Origin: Cymbidium sinense | Lineage: Eukaryota > Streptophyta > Magnoliopsida > Asparagales > Orchidaceae | Assembly: GCA_021442155.1 (NCBI GenBank) | Contig: CM038214.1 | Location: 51,590,703-51,654,702 of the forward strand | Length of the DNA: 64,000 bases | Direction of reading: 5' to 3' | In this document: positions 12,773 to 23,573 of the stretch, one piece after another | Layout of the letters: the number at the start of each line of letters is the position of its first letter | How positions within the stretch are numbered: position 1 is the stretch's first letter | Made by a program: the position numbers and the translations under genes | Notes under the pieces: model-generated | What the model was told of the DNA's origin: nothing | The model's input: the letters and a program-made list of their open reading frames with translations, nothing else | Databases searched by the model: none

Positions 12773-14954
12773 AAAAAATAAAAAATAAAAAAATTAAAGA
12801 AATTTAAAAAAAAACCCTAACCCTAAAACTAACCCTACACCCTAAACCCTAAACACTAATCCTAAACCCTAAACCTTAAAATCCTAATCCTAAACCCTAA
12901 ACCCTAAAACATATAACCATAAACCTTAAACCCTAAACCCCAAACCCTAAACTGTAAACCATAAACCAACCTACACCTACTAGTTTAAATTTTTTTAAAA
13001 AATTAAAATATTAAAAAATTAGAAAATTATAAAAAAATCCTAACCCTAAACCCTAACCCTAAAACTAACCCTACACCTTAAACCCTAACCTCGAAAACCC
13101 TAAACCCTAAACTCTAAACCCTAAACCCTAAAACCTTAAACCCTAAACCTTAAACCTTAAACCCTAAATCCTAAACCCTAAACCCTAAAACCTACAACCC
13201 TAAACCTTAAACCCCAAACCCCAAACCCTAAACCCAAAACCCAAAATCGTACACCATAAACCATAAACCCTAAACCCTAAAAACCTAAAAACCTAAGCCT
13301 AAACTAAATAAAACTTAAAAATAAATAAACTAAACTTAAATAAAATAAGAAAAGAAAATAAATAAAATTCAACTAAATATAAATATAAACCTAAACCTAA
13401 ACCTAAAACAATATTAAATAAACCCTAAACCCTAAACCCTAAAACTAACCCTAAACTCTAAACCTTAAACCTTAAACCCTAAACCCTTAACCCTAAACCC
13501 TAAACCCCAAACGCTAAAAACTAAACTCTAAACCCTATGCCCTAAACCCTAAACCCTAAAACTTAAACACTAAACCCTATACCCTAAACCCTAACCCTAA
13601 TCCTAAACCAGAAACCCTAAACTCTACACCCTAAAACCATAAACCCTAAACTCTAAATCAATTTAAACCTAAACCTAAAACTAAAATTTTAAACCTAAAC
13701 TATAAACTAACCTAAACCCTAAACCTAAACCCTAAACCTAAATCTAAACAAAACTTTAACCTAAACCCTAAACTAAAATCCTATAAACCAAATTTAAACT
13801 AAACCACCTAATGAAAGAAACTTAAACTAAATCCTAAACTAAACTATAAACTAATCAGAATCCCTAAACCTAAAACTTAATCTCTACCTAAACTATAAAC
13901 ACTAAACTTTAAATTCCTAAACCTAAACTATAATACTAAAATCCTAAACTACTAAACTCAACCTAAACTTAAACCTTAAAATCTAAAACCCTAAACCTAA
14001 ACCTAAACCCTAAGAAACCCTAAACCTCTAACCTAAACTAAATTTAAACCTAAACACTAAACATAAATCCTAATCCCTAAACTAAACTAACCCCTAAATA
14101 AACCTAAAACCCTAAACCTAAATTCCTAAACCTTAAACCCTAAACCCTAAACTCTAAACCCTAAAAACCTAAACCTAAATAAGATAAAACATAAAAATAA
14201 AATAAATAAATAAACCTAAACCTAAATAAAATAAAAACCTAAACTAAAAGCTTAACTTAAACTTAAAAATAAAATCAAATAAAAAAAATAATCTAAATTA
14301 AAATAAATAAAAACCTAAACTAAACATAAAATTAAATAAACCTACGAATAAAAAATCTGAATAAAATAAAAACATATTGTAAAATAAAAAATTAACCTAA
14401 AATAAAATAAAATAAAAACTAAATAAAAACCTAAACCTAAAAAATTAATCAAAAAATAGAAACTAAAAATAAATGAAAAATAAAACCTAACCCCAACCTA
14501 AAAAAAATCTAAAGCTAAATAAAAATAAAATAAACCTAAACCTAAACTAAAATATAATATTATAAAATATATAAAACCCTAAAGCTAAACCAAAAATAAA
14601 CTAAATCTAAACCTAAACCTAAACCTAAACTAAATAAAATAAACTAAACTAAAAATAAACCTAAACTTAAACTAAAAAATAAAACCTAAAGTAAAAACCT
14701 AAAACCTAAACCTAAAAAAATAAGATAAAAACCTAAACCTAAACCTAAAAATAAATAAGAAAACCTAAACCTAAAAAAAAGTAAAAATAAAACTAAACTA
14801 AGAAATAAACCTAAACCTAAACTTAAACCTAAAAAATAAACAAAAATAAAAAGCCTAAACTAAAATAAATAAACCTATAATAAATTAAATAAACTAAATA
14901 AAAAATAAAAAATAAAATAAACTAAAATAAATAAATAAACTAAATAAACCTAAA

Positions 14955-14975
14955 CCTACAAGTTTACTTAATGTT
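14955..14975 (+). repeat. Array boundary box
   Basis: CCTACAAGTTTACTTAATGT before a new CCCTAAA block. Confidence 0.65.
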
Positions 14976-16460
14976 AAAAAATAAAAATAAAAAAATCCCT
15001 AAACCTTAAACCTAAAACCTAAAACCAAAACCCTAAACCCTAAACCCTAAACCCTAACCCTAACCCTAAACCCTAAACCCTAAACTCTACACCCTACAAC
15101 CATAAACCCTAAACCCTAAACTAAATCAATTTAAACCTAAACCCTTATTCCTAAACCCTAAACCTAAACTCTAACTAAACCCTAAACCTAAACCTAAACT
15201 TAAACTAAACTATAAATTAAAACACAAACTCTAAAGTTTAAATCAAAATCAACCCTAAAACCTAAGCTATAAACCTTAAACCTTAAAACTAAACCTAAAT
15301 CTAAATAGAATGCTAAATCTAAATCCTAAACTAAACTAATCAGAATTATAAACCCAAAACCCTAAACCCTACACCCTAAAACCAGAAACCCTAAACTCTA
15401 AACTGTCCCTAAACCCTAAACCATAAAACCTAAAATCCCTAAACCCTAAACCATAACCTTAAACTCTAAACCCTAAAACCTAAGAACCCTAAACCCAAAA
15501 CCCTAACTCTTTAACCTAAGACTAACCCTAAACCCTAAACCTTAAACCCTAAACACTAAACACAAAATCCTAATTCCTAAACCCTAACCATAAATCCTAA
15601 ATCCAAAAACCCAAAACCCTAAATTCTTAAACCTTAAACCCTAAACCCTAAACTCTAAACCCTAAAAACCTAAACCTAAATTAAATAAAACATAAAAATA
15701 AAATAAATAAATAAACCTAAACCGAAATAAAATAAAAAATAAAATAAAATAAAAACCAAAACCAAAACCTTAACCTAAACTTAAAAATAGAATAAAATAA
15801 AATAATTAAAATAAACTAAATTAAAATAAATAAAAACCTAAACTAAACATAAAATAAAATAAACCTAAGAATAAAAAATCTAAATAAAATAAAAACAAAA
15901 TTTAAGATAAAAAATTAACCTAAAAAGAAATAAAATAAAAACTAAATAAAAACCTAAACCTAAAAAATAAACCAAAAAATAGAACCTAAAAATAAATGAA
16001 AAATAAAACCTAACCCTAACCTAAAAAAAAAACTAAACCAAAATAATAATAAAATAAACATAAATCTAAACGAAAATAAAATAAACTAAAATAAATAAAA
16101 GCCTAAAGCTAAACCAAAAATAAACTAAATCTTAACCTAAACCTAAACTAAATAAAATAAAATAAATAAAAATAAACTTAAACTTAAACTAGAAAATAAA
16201 ACCTAAAATAAAAACCTAAAACCTAAACCTAAAAAAATAAGATAAAAACCTAAACCTAAAACCTAAAAATAAATAAGAAAACCTAAACCTAAAAAAAAAA
16301 AAATTAAACTAAGAAATAAACCTAAACCTAAACTTAAACCTAAAAAATAAGCAAAAACAAAAAGCCTAAACTAAAATAATTAAACCTATAATAAATTAAC
16401 TAAACTAAATAAAAAAACAAAAAAATAAAATAAACTAAAATAAATAAATATAAACCTAAA

Positions 16461-16480
16461 CCTACTAGTTTACTTAATGT
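16461..16480 (+). repeat. Array boundary box
   Basis: CCTACTAGTTTACTTAATGT, ACTTAATGT subtype. Confidence 0.65.
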
Positions 16481-17649
16481 AAAAAAATAAAATAAAAAAT
16501 AAAAAAACCCTAACCCTAAACCCTAAACCCTCAAACAAACCTGATAGTCTAAATCTACAAACTTAAGCCCTAAACCCTAAACCCTAAAACACTAAACCTT
16601 AAATCCTAAACCCTAAACCTAAATTGTAAAGCCTAAACCCCAAAATCCTAAACCCTAAACCCTAAATCCTACAACCCTAAACCCTAAACCTTAAACCCTA
16701 AACCCTAAACCGTAAACCCTAATCCCTAAAAACCTAAAAACCTAAAAACCTAAACCTAAATTAAATAAAACCTAAAAATAAAATAAATAACAAAACCTAA
16801 ACCTAAATAAAATAATAAAAATAATAATAATAACCTCAACTAAAACCTAAACTAAAATTTAAAAAAATAAGAACTAAAATTTAAACCTTAAACCCCAAAC
16901 CCTAATCCCTAAACCCTAAACTAAAATTTAAACCCTTAACCTAAAACCTAAACCTTAAACCCCAAACCCTAATCCATAAACCCAAAACTAAGCCTAAACT
17001 CAAAACCCAAACTCCTAAACCCTTTAAAGCTAAAAACTTAAACCTAAACTAAAATAAAATTAAATAAAAACATAAACTAAAACCTAAACTTATAAAAAAT
17101 AAAATAAAAATAAAAACTAAATTGAAATAAAATAAATAAAAATCTAAACTAAACTAAAAAAATAAGAAACCTAAATAAAATAAAAGCTAAACCAGAATTA
17201 ATAATAAAATAAACCTTAAATAAAATAAAAAAACTAATTAAAAACTTAAACCTACAAATAAACCTAAAAAAACATGAAAAAATAAATAAATAATAAAACC
17301 TAAACCCTAAACTAAAAAATAAACTTAAACCTAAAATAAATATAAAATAAACAAAATAAAATAAACCTAAACCTAAAATTAAAAATAAAACCTAAAAATA
17401 AACAAAAAAAAGGACTTAAAAGCTAAACCTAAAAAAATAAAATAAAAACCTAAAGCTAAACCTATAAATAAAAAATAAAACTTAATCTTAAACTAAAATA
17501 AAAATAAAACTCAACAAAAAAATAAACTTGAACCTCAGAAATAAACTAAAATAAAAACCTAAACTAAAATAAATAAACTAAACCAAATAAAAATAAAAAT
17601 ACACCAAAAAAAACTTGAATAAATATAAAATAAACTAAATAAACCTAAA

Positions 17650-17668
17650 CCTACAAGTTTATTAAATT
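17650..17668 (+). repeat. Array boundary box
   Basis: CCTACAAGTTTATTAAATT, slightly diverged. Confidence 0.55.
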
Positions 17669-18842
17669 TCAAAAAAGAAACCCTAAACCCTAAATCTTAA
17701 ACCCTAAACCCTAATATCTAAAATTAACCCTAAACCCCTAAACCCTAAACCTTGTCCTTTAAACCCTAAACCTAAACTCAAACTTATAAATCATAATCCT
17801 AAACCCTTAAACCCTAAACTATAAAACCAAACCATACTATAAACTCTAAAACTATAACTAAACCTAAACCTAAACTAACCTTAAACTCACTAACTCTAAA
17901 CCTATCCCTAACCTAAACCTTAAACTAAACTCTAAACTAAACCTAAAACCTAAAATCTAAACTAATAACTAAACTAAAGTTTAAACTATAAACCCTAAAC
18001 GAGCTAATCTAAACTCTAAACCTAAACTAAACTCAAAACTCTAAACCCTAAATCCTAAACACTAAACCTTAAAACCTAAAACCCTAAACCCTAAAACCCT
18101 AAACCATACACCCTAAAAACCTAAAAACATAAACCTAAAATAAATAAAACCTAAAAATAAAATCAATAAAAAAACCTAAACCTATAAAAAATAAAATAAA
18201 ATAAAATAATAACTTAACCTAAAACCTAAACCTAAACTTAAACTTAAAAATAAAATAAAATTAAAAATAAAAATAAACTAAAATAATATAAATAAAAACC
18301 TAAACCTAAAATTAAATAAAATAAAAGCTAAATAAAAACCTAAAGCTAAAAAATAAAACTAAAAATAAAACATAAAAATAAATAAAAATAAAACCTAAAC
18401 CCTAAACTAAAAAAAATCAAAACCAAAAATAAAAATAAAGTAAACAAAATATAAAAAACTTAAAACTAAACCTAAAATTAACTAAACCTAAACCTAAACA
18501 TAAACTAAATAAAATAAAATAAACTAAAAAATAAACTTAAAACTAAAGTAAAAAATAAAACCTAAACTAAAAAGCAAAAATAAAAACCTAAAACCTAAAC
18601 CTAAAAAAATAAAATAAATGCATAAACCTAAACCTAAAAATTAAAAAATAAAACCTAAACCTAAAAAAATAAAATAAAAATAAAACTCAACTAAAAAAAT
18701 AAACCTAAATATAAAAAATAAATAAAAATAAAAAAATTATACCAAATTAAATAAATCTAAAATAAATAAACTAAACGAAATAAAAATAAAATAATAAATC
18801 TAAATATAAAGAAATATATAAAATAAACTAAATAAGACTAAA

Positions 18843-18862
18843 TCTACCGGTTTACTTAATTT
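18843..18862 (+). repeat. Array boundary box, last before GR-RBP copy 3
   Basis: TCTACCGGTTTACTTAATTT, followed by an A run and CCCTAAA units that lead to the GR-RBP relic at 19,096. Confidence 0.65.
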
Positions 18863-19095
18863 TAAAAAAAAAACCCTAAACCCTAAATCCTAAACCCTAA
18901 AACCTAAAACTATCCCAAAACCCTAAACCCTAAACCTACAACCCTCAACATAACCCCCACCCTAAACCCTAAACTCTAAAACCCTAAACCCTAAACACTA
19001 AACCCTAAAACCTGTAACCGTAAACCCTAAACCCTAGACCCTAAACCCTAAATTGACCATAAACCATAATCCCTAAAATAACCCTAAACCCTAAG

Positions 19096-19580
19096 AATGG
19101 GCAGAACCTTGACGACACGAACATCACCGTCAACTAGGCTTAATCTTGATTTGGTGGTGGAGACGAAGGCAAAGGTGGTGATTATCACAGTGGTGGTGGG
19201 GGATGTAGAGGTTTTGGTGGATATGGAGGTGGTGGTCGGAGTAGTGGTGGTTATGGAGGAAGGAGGAACGATAGAGGTTGTAGCCATGGTGGTGGTGTTG
19301 GAAGAGATCAGGGATATGATGGGTGATACCGCAACTCGAGAGGTGGGGGTGGTTTTGATGGGAATTGGGGAAACTAAAGAACGGATGATTTGATCTGCTA
19401 CTTATGGAACTGTGTCTTTATAGTAAAGACAGTTCTACTTACATAGGGTTTTTGATTTTCTCTATGGGTGCTCATTTTTTATCTATGTCATTGCCTATGT
19501 TTAAGAAAACTTGGGTTGCTACTTGGTTGATGAAATTGAAAAGAAGAAATTTTGAAACTAAATTTGTTCTCTATTATAAC
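19096..19580 (+). pseudogene. Glycine-rich RNA-binding protein relic, copy 3 (best preserved)
   Basis: One frame runs from 19,099 to a natural-looking stop at 19,375-19,377 (92 codons, no frameshift). It gives GQNLDDTNITVN, then stop-A-stop-S-stop, then a glycine-rich tail (FGGGDEGKGGDYHSGGGG, GFGGYGGGGRSSGGYGGRR, ending GGGGFDGNWGN). This is the junction between the RRM C-terminus and the Gly/Arg/Tyr-rich domain of plant GR-RBPs, RNA chaperones of nucleus and cytoplasm. In-frame stops lie at 19,135, 19,141, 19,147 and 19,324. A 3' UTR-like stretch shared with copy 1 follows to about 19,580. The open frames at 19,097-19,393 and 19,404-19,598 are respectively the wrong frame and the UTR. The RRM body with RNP1 and RNP2 is missing, so the piece cannot encode a working protein. 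Confidence 0.87.
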
Positions 19581-19920
19581 AAAAACCTTAAACCCTGAAC
19601 CCTTAACCCTAAACTACAACTTAAACCCTTAAGCCTAAATTCTAAACCTTAAACCTTAAAAACTATAAACCCTAAACACTAAACCCTAAATTCTAAACCC
19701 TAAACCCTAAACCCTAAACACTAAAGCCTAAACCCTAAACTCTAAAGCCTAAACCCTAAAACTTAAACCTTAAAATCCTAAACCCAAAACTCTGAACCCT
19801 AAACCCTAAAACCATAAACTCTAAACCCTAAAACCTACAACCCTAAACCCTAAATTGAAAACCCCAAACCCTAAACCCTAAACCCTAAAATCTAAATTAA
19901 CCCTAAAACCTAACCCTATA

Positions 19921-20860
19921 CCTTGAATAAAGATGTCATTATGAGTAGATCTAAAGAATGATCTAATCTTAACATAGTTATTGTAGCTAAAAAAAATGTT
20001 TTTGAGAGACTTTCCCTTGATTATTAAAGATTTGAATACCGTAAACCCTAACCATAAATCATATCATAATACCATATATTATAGCATCATATATTTGAGC
20101 TTGTAGTGAAGTGTTTTGGGATGTTATAAGATGTTTTAAAATGTCTTAGTATATTATGGTCTGGTGCCCTATAAGTTTATATTAATATAAATCATAAAAA
20201 TATGGATTTAATAAATTAGACGATGAAATTTGTTAAATTTGAAGTGGGAATTAGGTTGTAGTACCAAAGGTGTGCTATGCCACTTGTAGTCTAAAAACTA
20301 AGATTTTATGTTGAAAATAAATATTATATGTTGTTGCATAGTATAACATCATATATCATAATATAGTATTTTGTACATTTTAAATTCTTTTGGTATTTTA
20401 TGATCATGTGGTTGAGCCTACATTAGCATTATTTATAAAAATGTTGATTTTGACTTTAAAATGGTGGAATTTGGCCTAATTCATAATAGGTAGAGCATGG
20501 CATCAAAATATATTGTTTCAATTTAAAATATGTAAGTGATATGACTAAAATATATAGTTTTTTATTATTTAGACAAATTTTATGATTTTTTATCTTAAGC
20601 AATCCATTGTGATGTGATATGCAATATAATATAATATAGGATGCTAGTAACATAGTGTAGCATCATGCATTAAAGTATACTATTGTGTATTACTACTTAT
20701 TGTTTAACATATTTTAGTTTGTTATAGTATGATGTAGTAGGGTTTGTATCGGTATAATTCATAAAAATATTGATTTATAGGCTGAGATGAAGAGATTTGG
20801 CCAAATTTAAGGTAAGCTTTTAGGAACATCATTGGGGGTGTGCTATGGTGTCATTTAAGG
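19921..20860. repeat. AT-rich spacer with three decayed ~290-bp repeats
   Basis: No coding signal seen. Three loosely similar units can be followed by shared landmarks. One is a CATATATCATAATA-like word at about 20,062, 20,349 and 20,613. Another is ATAAAAATATNGATTTA at about 20,193, 20,434 and 20,761. A third is a word like GGTGTGCTATG..CAC or AGAGCATGGCATC at about 20,270, 20,490 and 20,830. The unit length drifts between about 240 and 330 bp. The unit is unlike the telomere-like array and unlike the Gypsy 3' repeats that begin at about 20,860. Confidence 0.5.
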
Positions 20861-22584
20861 ATCCGCTAGCTGTTTAGAACACCAAAGGGATAGTCTATCG
20901 ACTATGGGATAGAGCTAGCCAACCTAAGGGTTTCCTTTCAATGTCTGTTAGGAGAAGAAGGCAAAACTTACATCTTCCAAAGTGAGGAATAACTATCGGG
21001 GTGACCTGTTTGATGCATAACAAATCGAACCTGACCTAGGGCGACTACTGAGTGAATGTCGCTAGGGATTTATGTTAACTCAAAAGTATTCAAGATTAAT
21101 TTTATCTTAATTTCATGTGATTTGATATGATTTGTTTGGTTTAGTTTGATTTCAAATTGAGGGAATATCCATTGGAGATGTGAGATCAGTCAAATTTGAT
21201 TGATTTAATTTATGGACCATGTTAGTGTGTGATGGACCCACTAAGAAGGGCCTATTTCAGACTTGTCCAATCTCAGATTTACAAATCTAAATGGATAGTC
21301 TAGTGGTCGTGGGGTAGAGCTAGCCAACCTAAGGGGTTGTCTTTTGGTGTGCAATGGCTATACTAGGATGAAGGCGTAGCAGACATACATCTTCTAAAGC
21401 AGTTAATAATCGCTGGGGTGACCTTTTGGTAGCATAACAAATAGAACCAAACTTAGGGGAGACTACTGAGTAAATGTGTTGGGGACTTATATCAACACAA
21501 GAGTAGTCATATGATTCCTATAAGGAGTTTTGCTGACACTGCCCAAAAGATAGGATGCCTGTTTGGGAAAAGGTACCCTATGGGTGACCTCCTAATCCAC
21601 AAGTGAATATATATTTTGTTTATACTTTTGCATGGATCATGTTGGTGTGTGAGGGTTTACACTGAGAAGGGGCTATGTCAGCCTTGACCTATCTTAGATT
21701 TACTAGACTACGAGAGAATCTTCACATCTAGAAGACAAATTCTCCAACCATAAAGGGGAACTGTCCAGTCTAATAGTAACCTGAGTAGTGTCTAAATGGG
21801 GTCATGAAGGATGTGATCTAAATATAGTGCCCACAGAAGAGGGTCTACTAGAGGCGTTATCCTGAGCCTTGGAAAAGAAAGCCTAGAGGTGTACGGTGCC
21901 TAAAGGAGAAAGTGTAGCAGACTTACATCTACCATGAGTGGTGTATCCTAAGGTGGAGAACCAACCAACCTAAAGTGTATTCGTTAGCATGAGTGGTGTA
22001 TCCATCAGCATAGTGAGAACCAACCAACCTAAGGTGCTCGTCAGTGTGCAACGATCAATCTAAAAATAAAGCGTGTAGGCTTATAACTTTCTAAGTGGAA
22101 CTGATCATAGAGATGGTTTATCATCGGTGGGACATATGCTATTTGACCTAGAGCGACTACTAAGCGAGGAACCCTGAAGAAGGGATGGACTCAAACTTGA
22201 AGTAGTCAAGAGGGAAGGAGCCACTAAGGAACTTATCCTAAACCTGAAATATACTCGACCCAATTAGTGGACGAAGGTTAATCCAAGAACTAAGTGTAGC
22301 AGACTCACATCCTCTTAAACAAAGCCAAGAAGAGGTAGCTTACCAACCATGTAGTAAGGCCTACCAAAATAACAAGGCACTCATTGGAATGCAGTGGCCA
22401 AGTAAGTAAGGAAAGCATAGCAGACTTACATCATCCAAAGCAAGAAGACCAAGGGGGTGACACACTAGCAGGGTAGGACACCGCTCAGGTTTCTTATACT
22501 TACCCTAAACACATCATGGAAGATTCGCAAACAAGAATACTTTCAACATGGACTAGATTGAATTCAAAATGGAATTTTCATTTA
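20861..22584 (-). repeat. E0 3' region, diverged tandem repeats
   Basis: Same kind of sequence as the repeat tract downstream of the other integrases. Shared words include ACTTACATC followed by CTTC/CTCC and ACCTAGGG.GACTACTGAGTGAATG. The landmark 'GATGGACC..TAGTGTGTGATGGA..CACT.AGAAGG' occurs near 21,212 and 21,632, about 420 bp apart. The same landmark is about 335 bp apart in E1, E1b and E2. The tract is therefore a diverged relative and not a recent copy. Its left end is lost near 20,860, where the AT-rich spacer begins. Confidence 0.65.
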
Positions 22585-23573
22585 TTATAATTATTTTTAA
22601 AGATGATTTATAATATTTCTTTAACTAGAGAAAGTTGACTGGGAGCATTGGGCACTCTCCCATATGATTAATAAGCTAATAAGATCCTCTTTAGTAGGCC
22701 TCTCTTTGGAAAAAGGGCCTTTCCAAGTGGGTTCAAACTTGCCTCTCATCTTACAATGGGCAACAATCAGTCTCCTTAGAAGCAAAATAAGCTCTCCTAC
22801 TTTAAAAACACTAGGATGGACCAACTTGTTGTGAGCTTGAATCATTTTAGCTTTATACTACTCGAGGTTTTGGCATGCCCGCAGGCATCTCTCTCCTAAC
22901 CTTTGAGCTCTTCTAATCATAACTTGGCATTCTACCCTATTGTGATCTTGCTACCCACAACTATCCTTAAGATGGGAGTTGGACTTCTAATGATAGAACA
23001 GCTTCAGACCCATACACTAAGGAGAAAAGAGTAGACTGAGTTGGAGTTCTATATGTGGTGCAATAGGCCCACAAGGCTTCAACTTACTGCTTATGCCACT
23101 ATCACTTTTTGTTGTCGAGTGTCTTCTTCATTATTTGGATGAGAGTTTTGTTGAAAGCTTCTGCTATGTCATTTACCCTCAGGTAAAAAATTGGAGCACA
23201 TGTGAAACTGGGACCTCTCTGAGCGAAATCAACTTTGCCCATTTAAAAAAGCAGTTAGTAGTAGCTAAGATGAACCGATGACCCTTGGAAGAAAGAGGAC
23301 CAATCAGACCCACTATGTCGGTACCCCAACACTCAAATGGCCATGAGGCCAATGTAGGATGTAGAATGTTGGGTGGTTGGTGTAGGACCACACTGTGTAT
23401 TTTACATTGGTGGCATCGCTTAGTTGTATCCATGCAATCTTTGCTCATCGACGACCAATAGTATCCTAGTCTCTTGATCTTGGATTTTATCTTCAGACCA
23501 GATTGGATGGATCCACATAATCATGAGTGTTCCTTAGTAATGATCTTATGGGCTTCATGCTTGTCTATACGAC
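22585..23573 (-). pseudogene. E0 integrase fragment
   Basis: Minus-strand integrase of a Gypsy element. From the N-side, the zinc-finger region shows RCHQCK with VVLHQPPNILHPTLASWPF, then ECWGTDIVGLI and the start of the catalytic core (RFILATTNCFFKWAKLI, about 23,200-23,260). The C-terminal part at 22,621-22,845 reads MIQAHNKLVHP..FKVGELILLLRR and FEPTWKGPF, the GPY/F module. The core between them is broken by stops and frameshifts. The first catalytic Asp position reads Asn. The N-terminal side is cut at 23,573, where the E1 3' LTR begins. The family normally joins cDNA ends to host DNA; this piece is inactive. Confidence 0.82.

Larger units (their letters stand above)
1..19920. repeat. Degenerate telomere-like (CCCTAAA) higher-order array
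   Basis: Nearly 20 kb of CCCTAAA-type units in one orientation. Clean tandem runs are short, for example about 2,000-2,062 and 10,205-10,250. They alternate with longer A-rich blocks made of ACCTAAA, AAATAAA and AAAATAAA words, for example 80-540, 1,270-1,730, 2,070-2,750 and 3,230-4,020. Blocks cycle every 1.0-1.5 kb, sometimes 2-3 kb, and many cycles end in a shared non-telomeric box. The + strand is almost free of G outside the three gene relics. CCCTAAA on + at the left is the orientation expected at a left chromosome arm, but the heavy decay and the embedded gene relics point to subtelomeric or interstitial sequence rather than a working telomere. Short open frames in it, such as minus 205-390, are low-complexity artefacts. 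Confidence 0.93.

Noticed and set aside
19097..19393. 98-residue Val-rich plus frame as a gene
   Set aside because: It is the +1-shifted reading of the Gly codons (GGT read as GTG) of GR-RBP relic copy 3.
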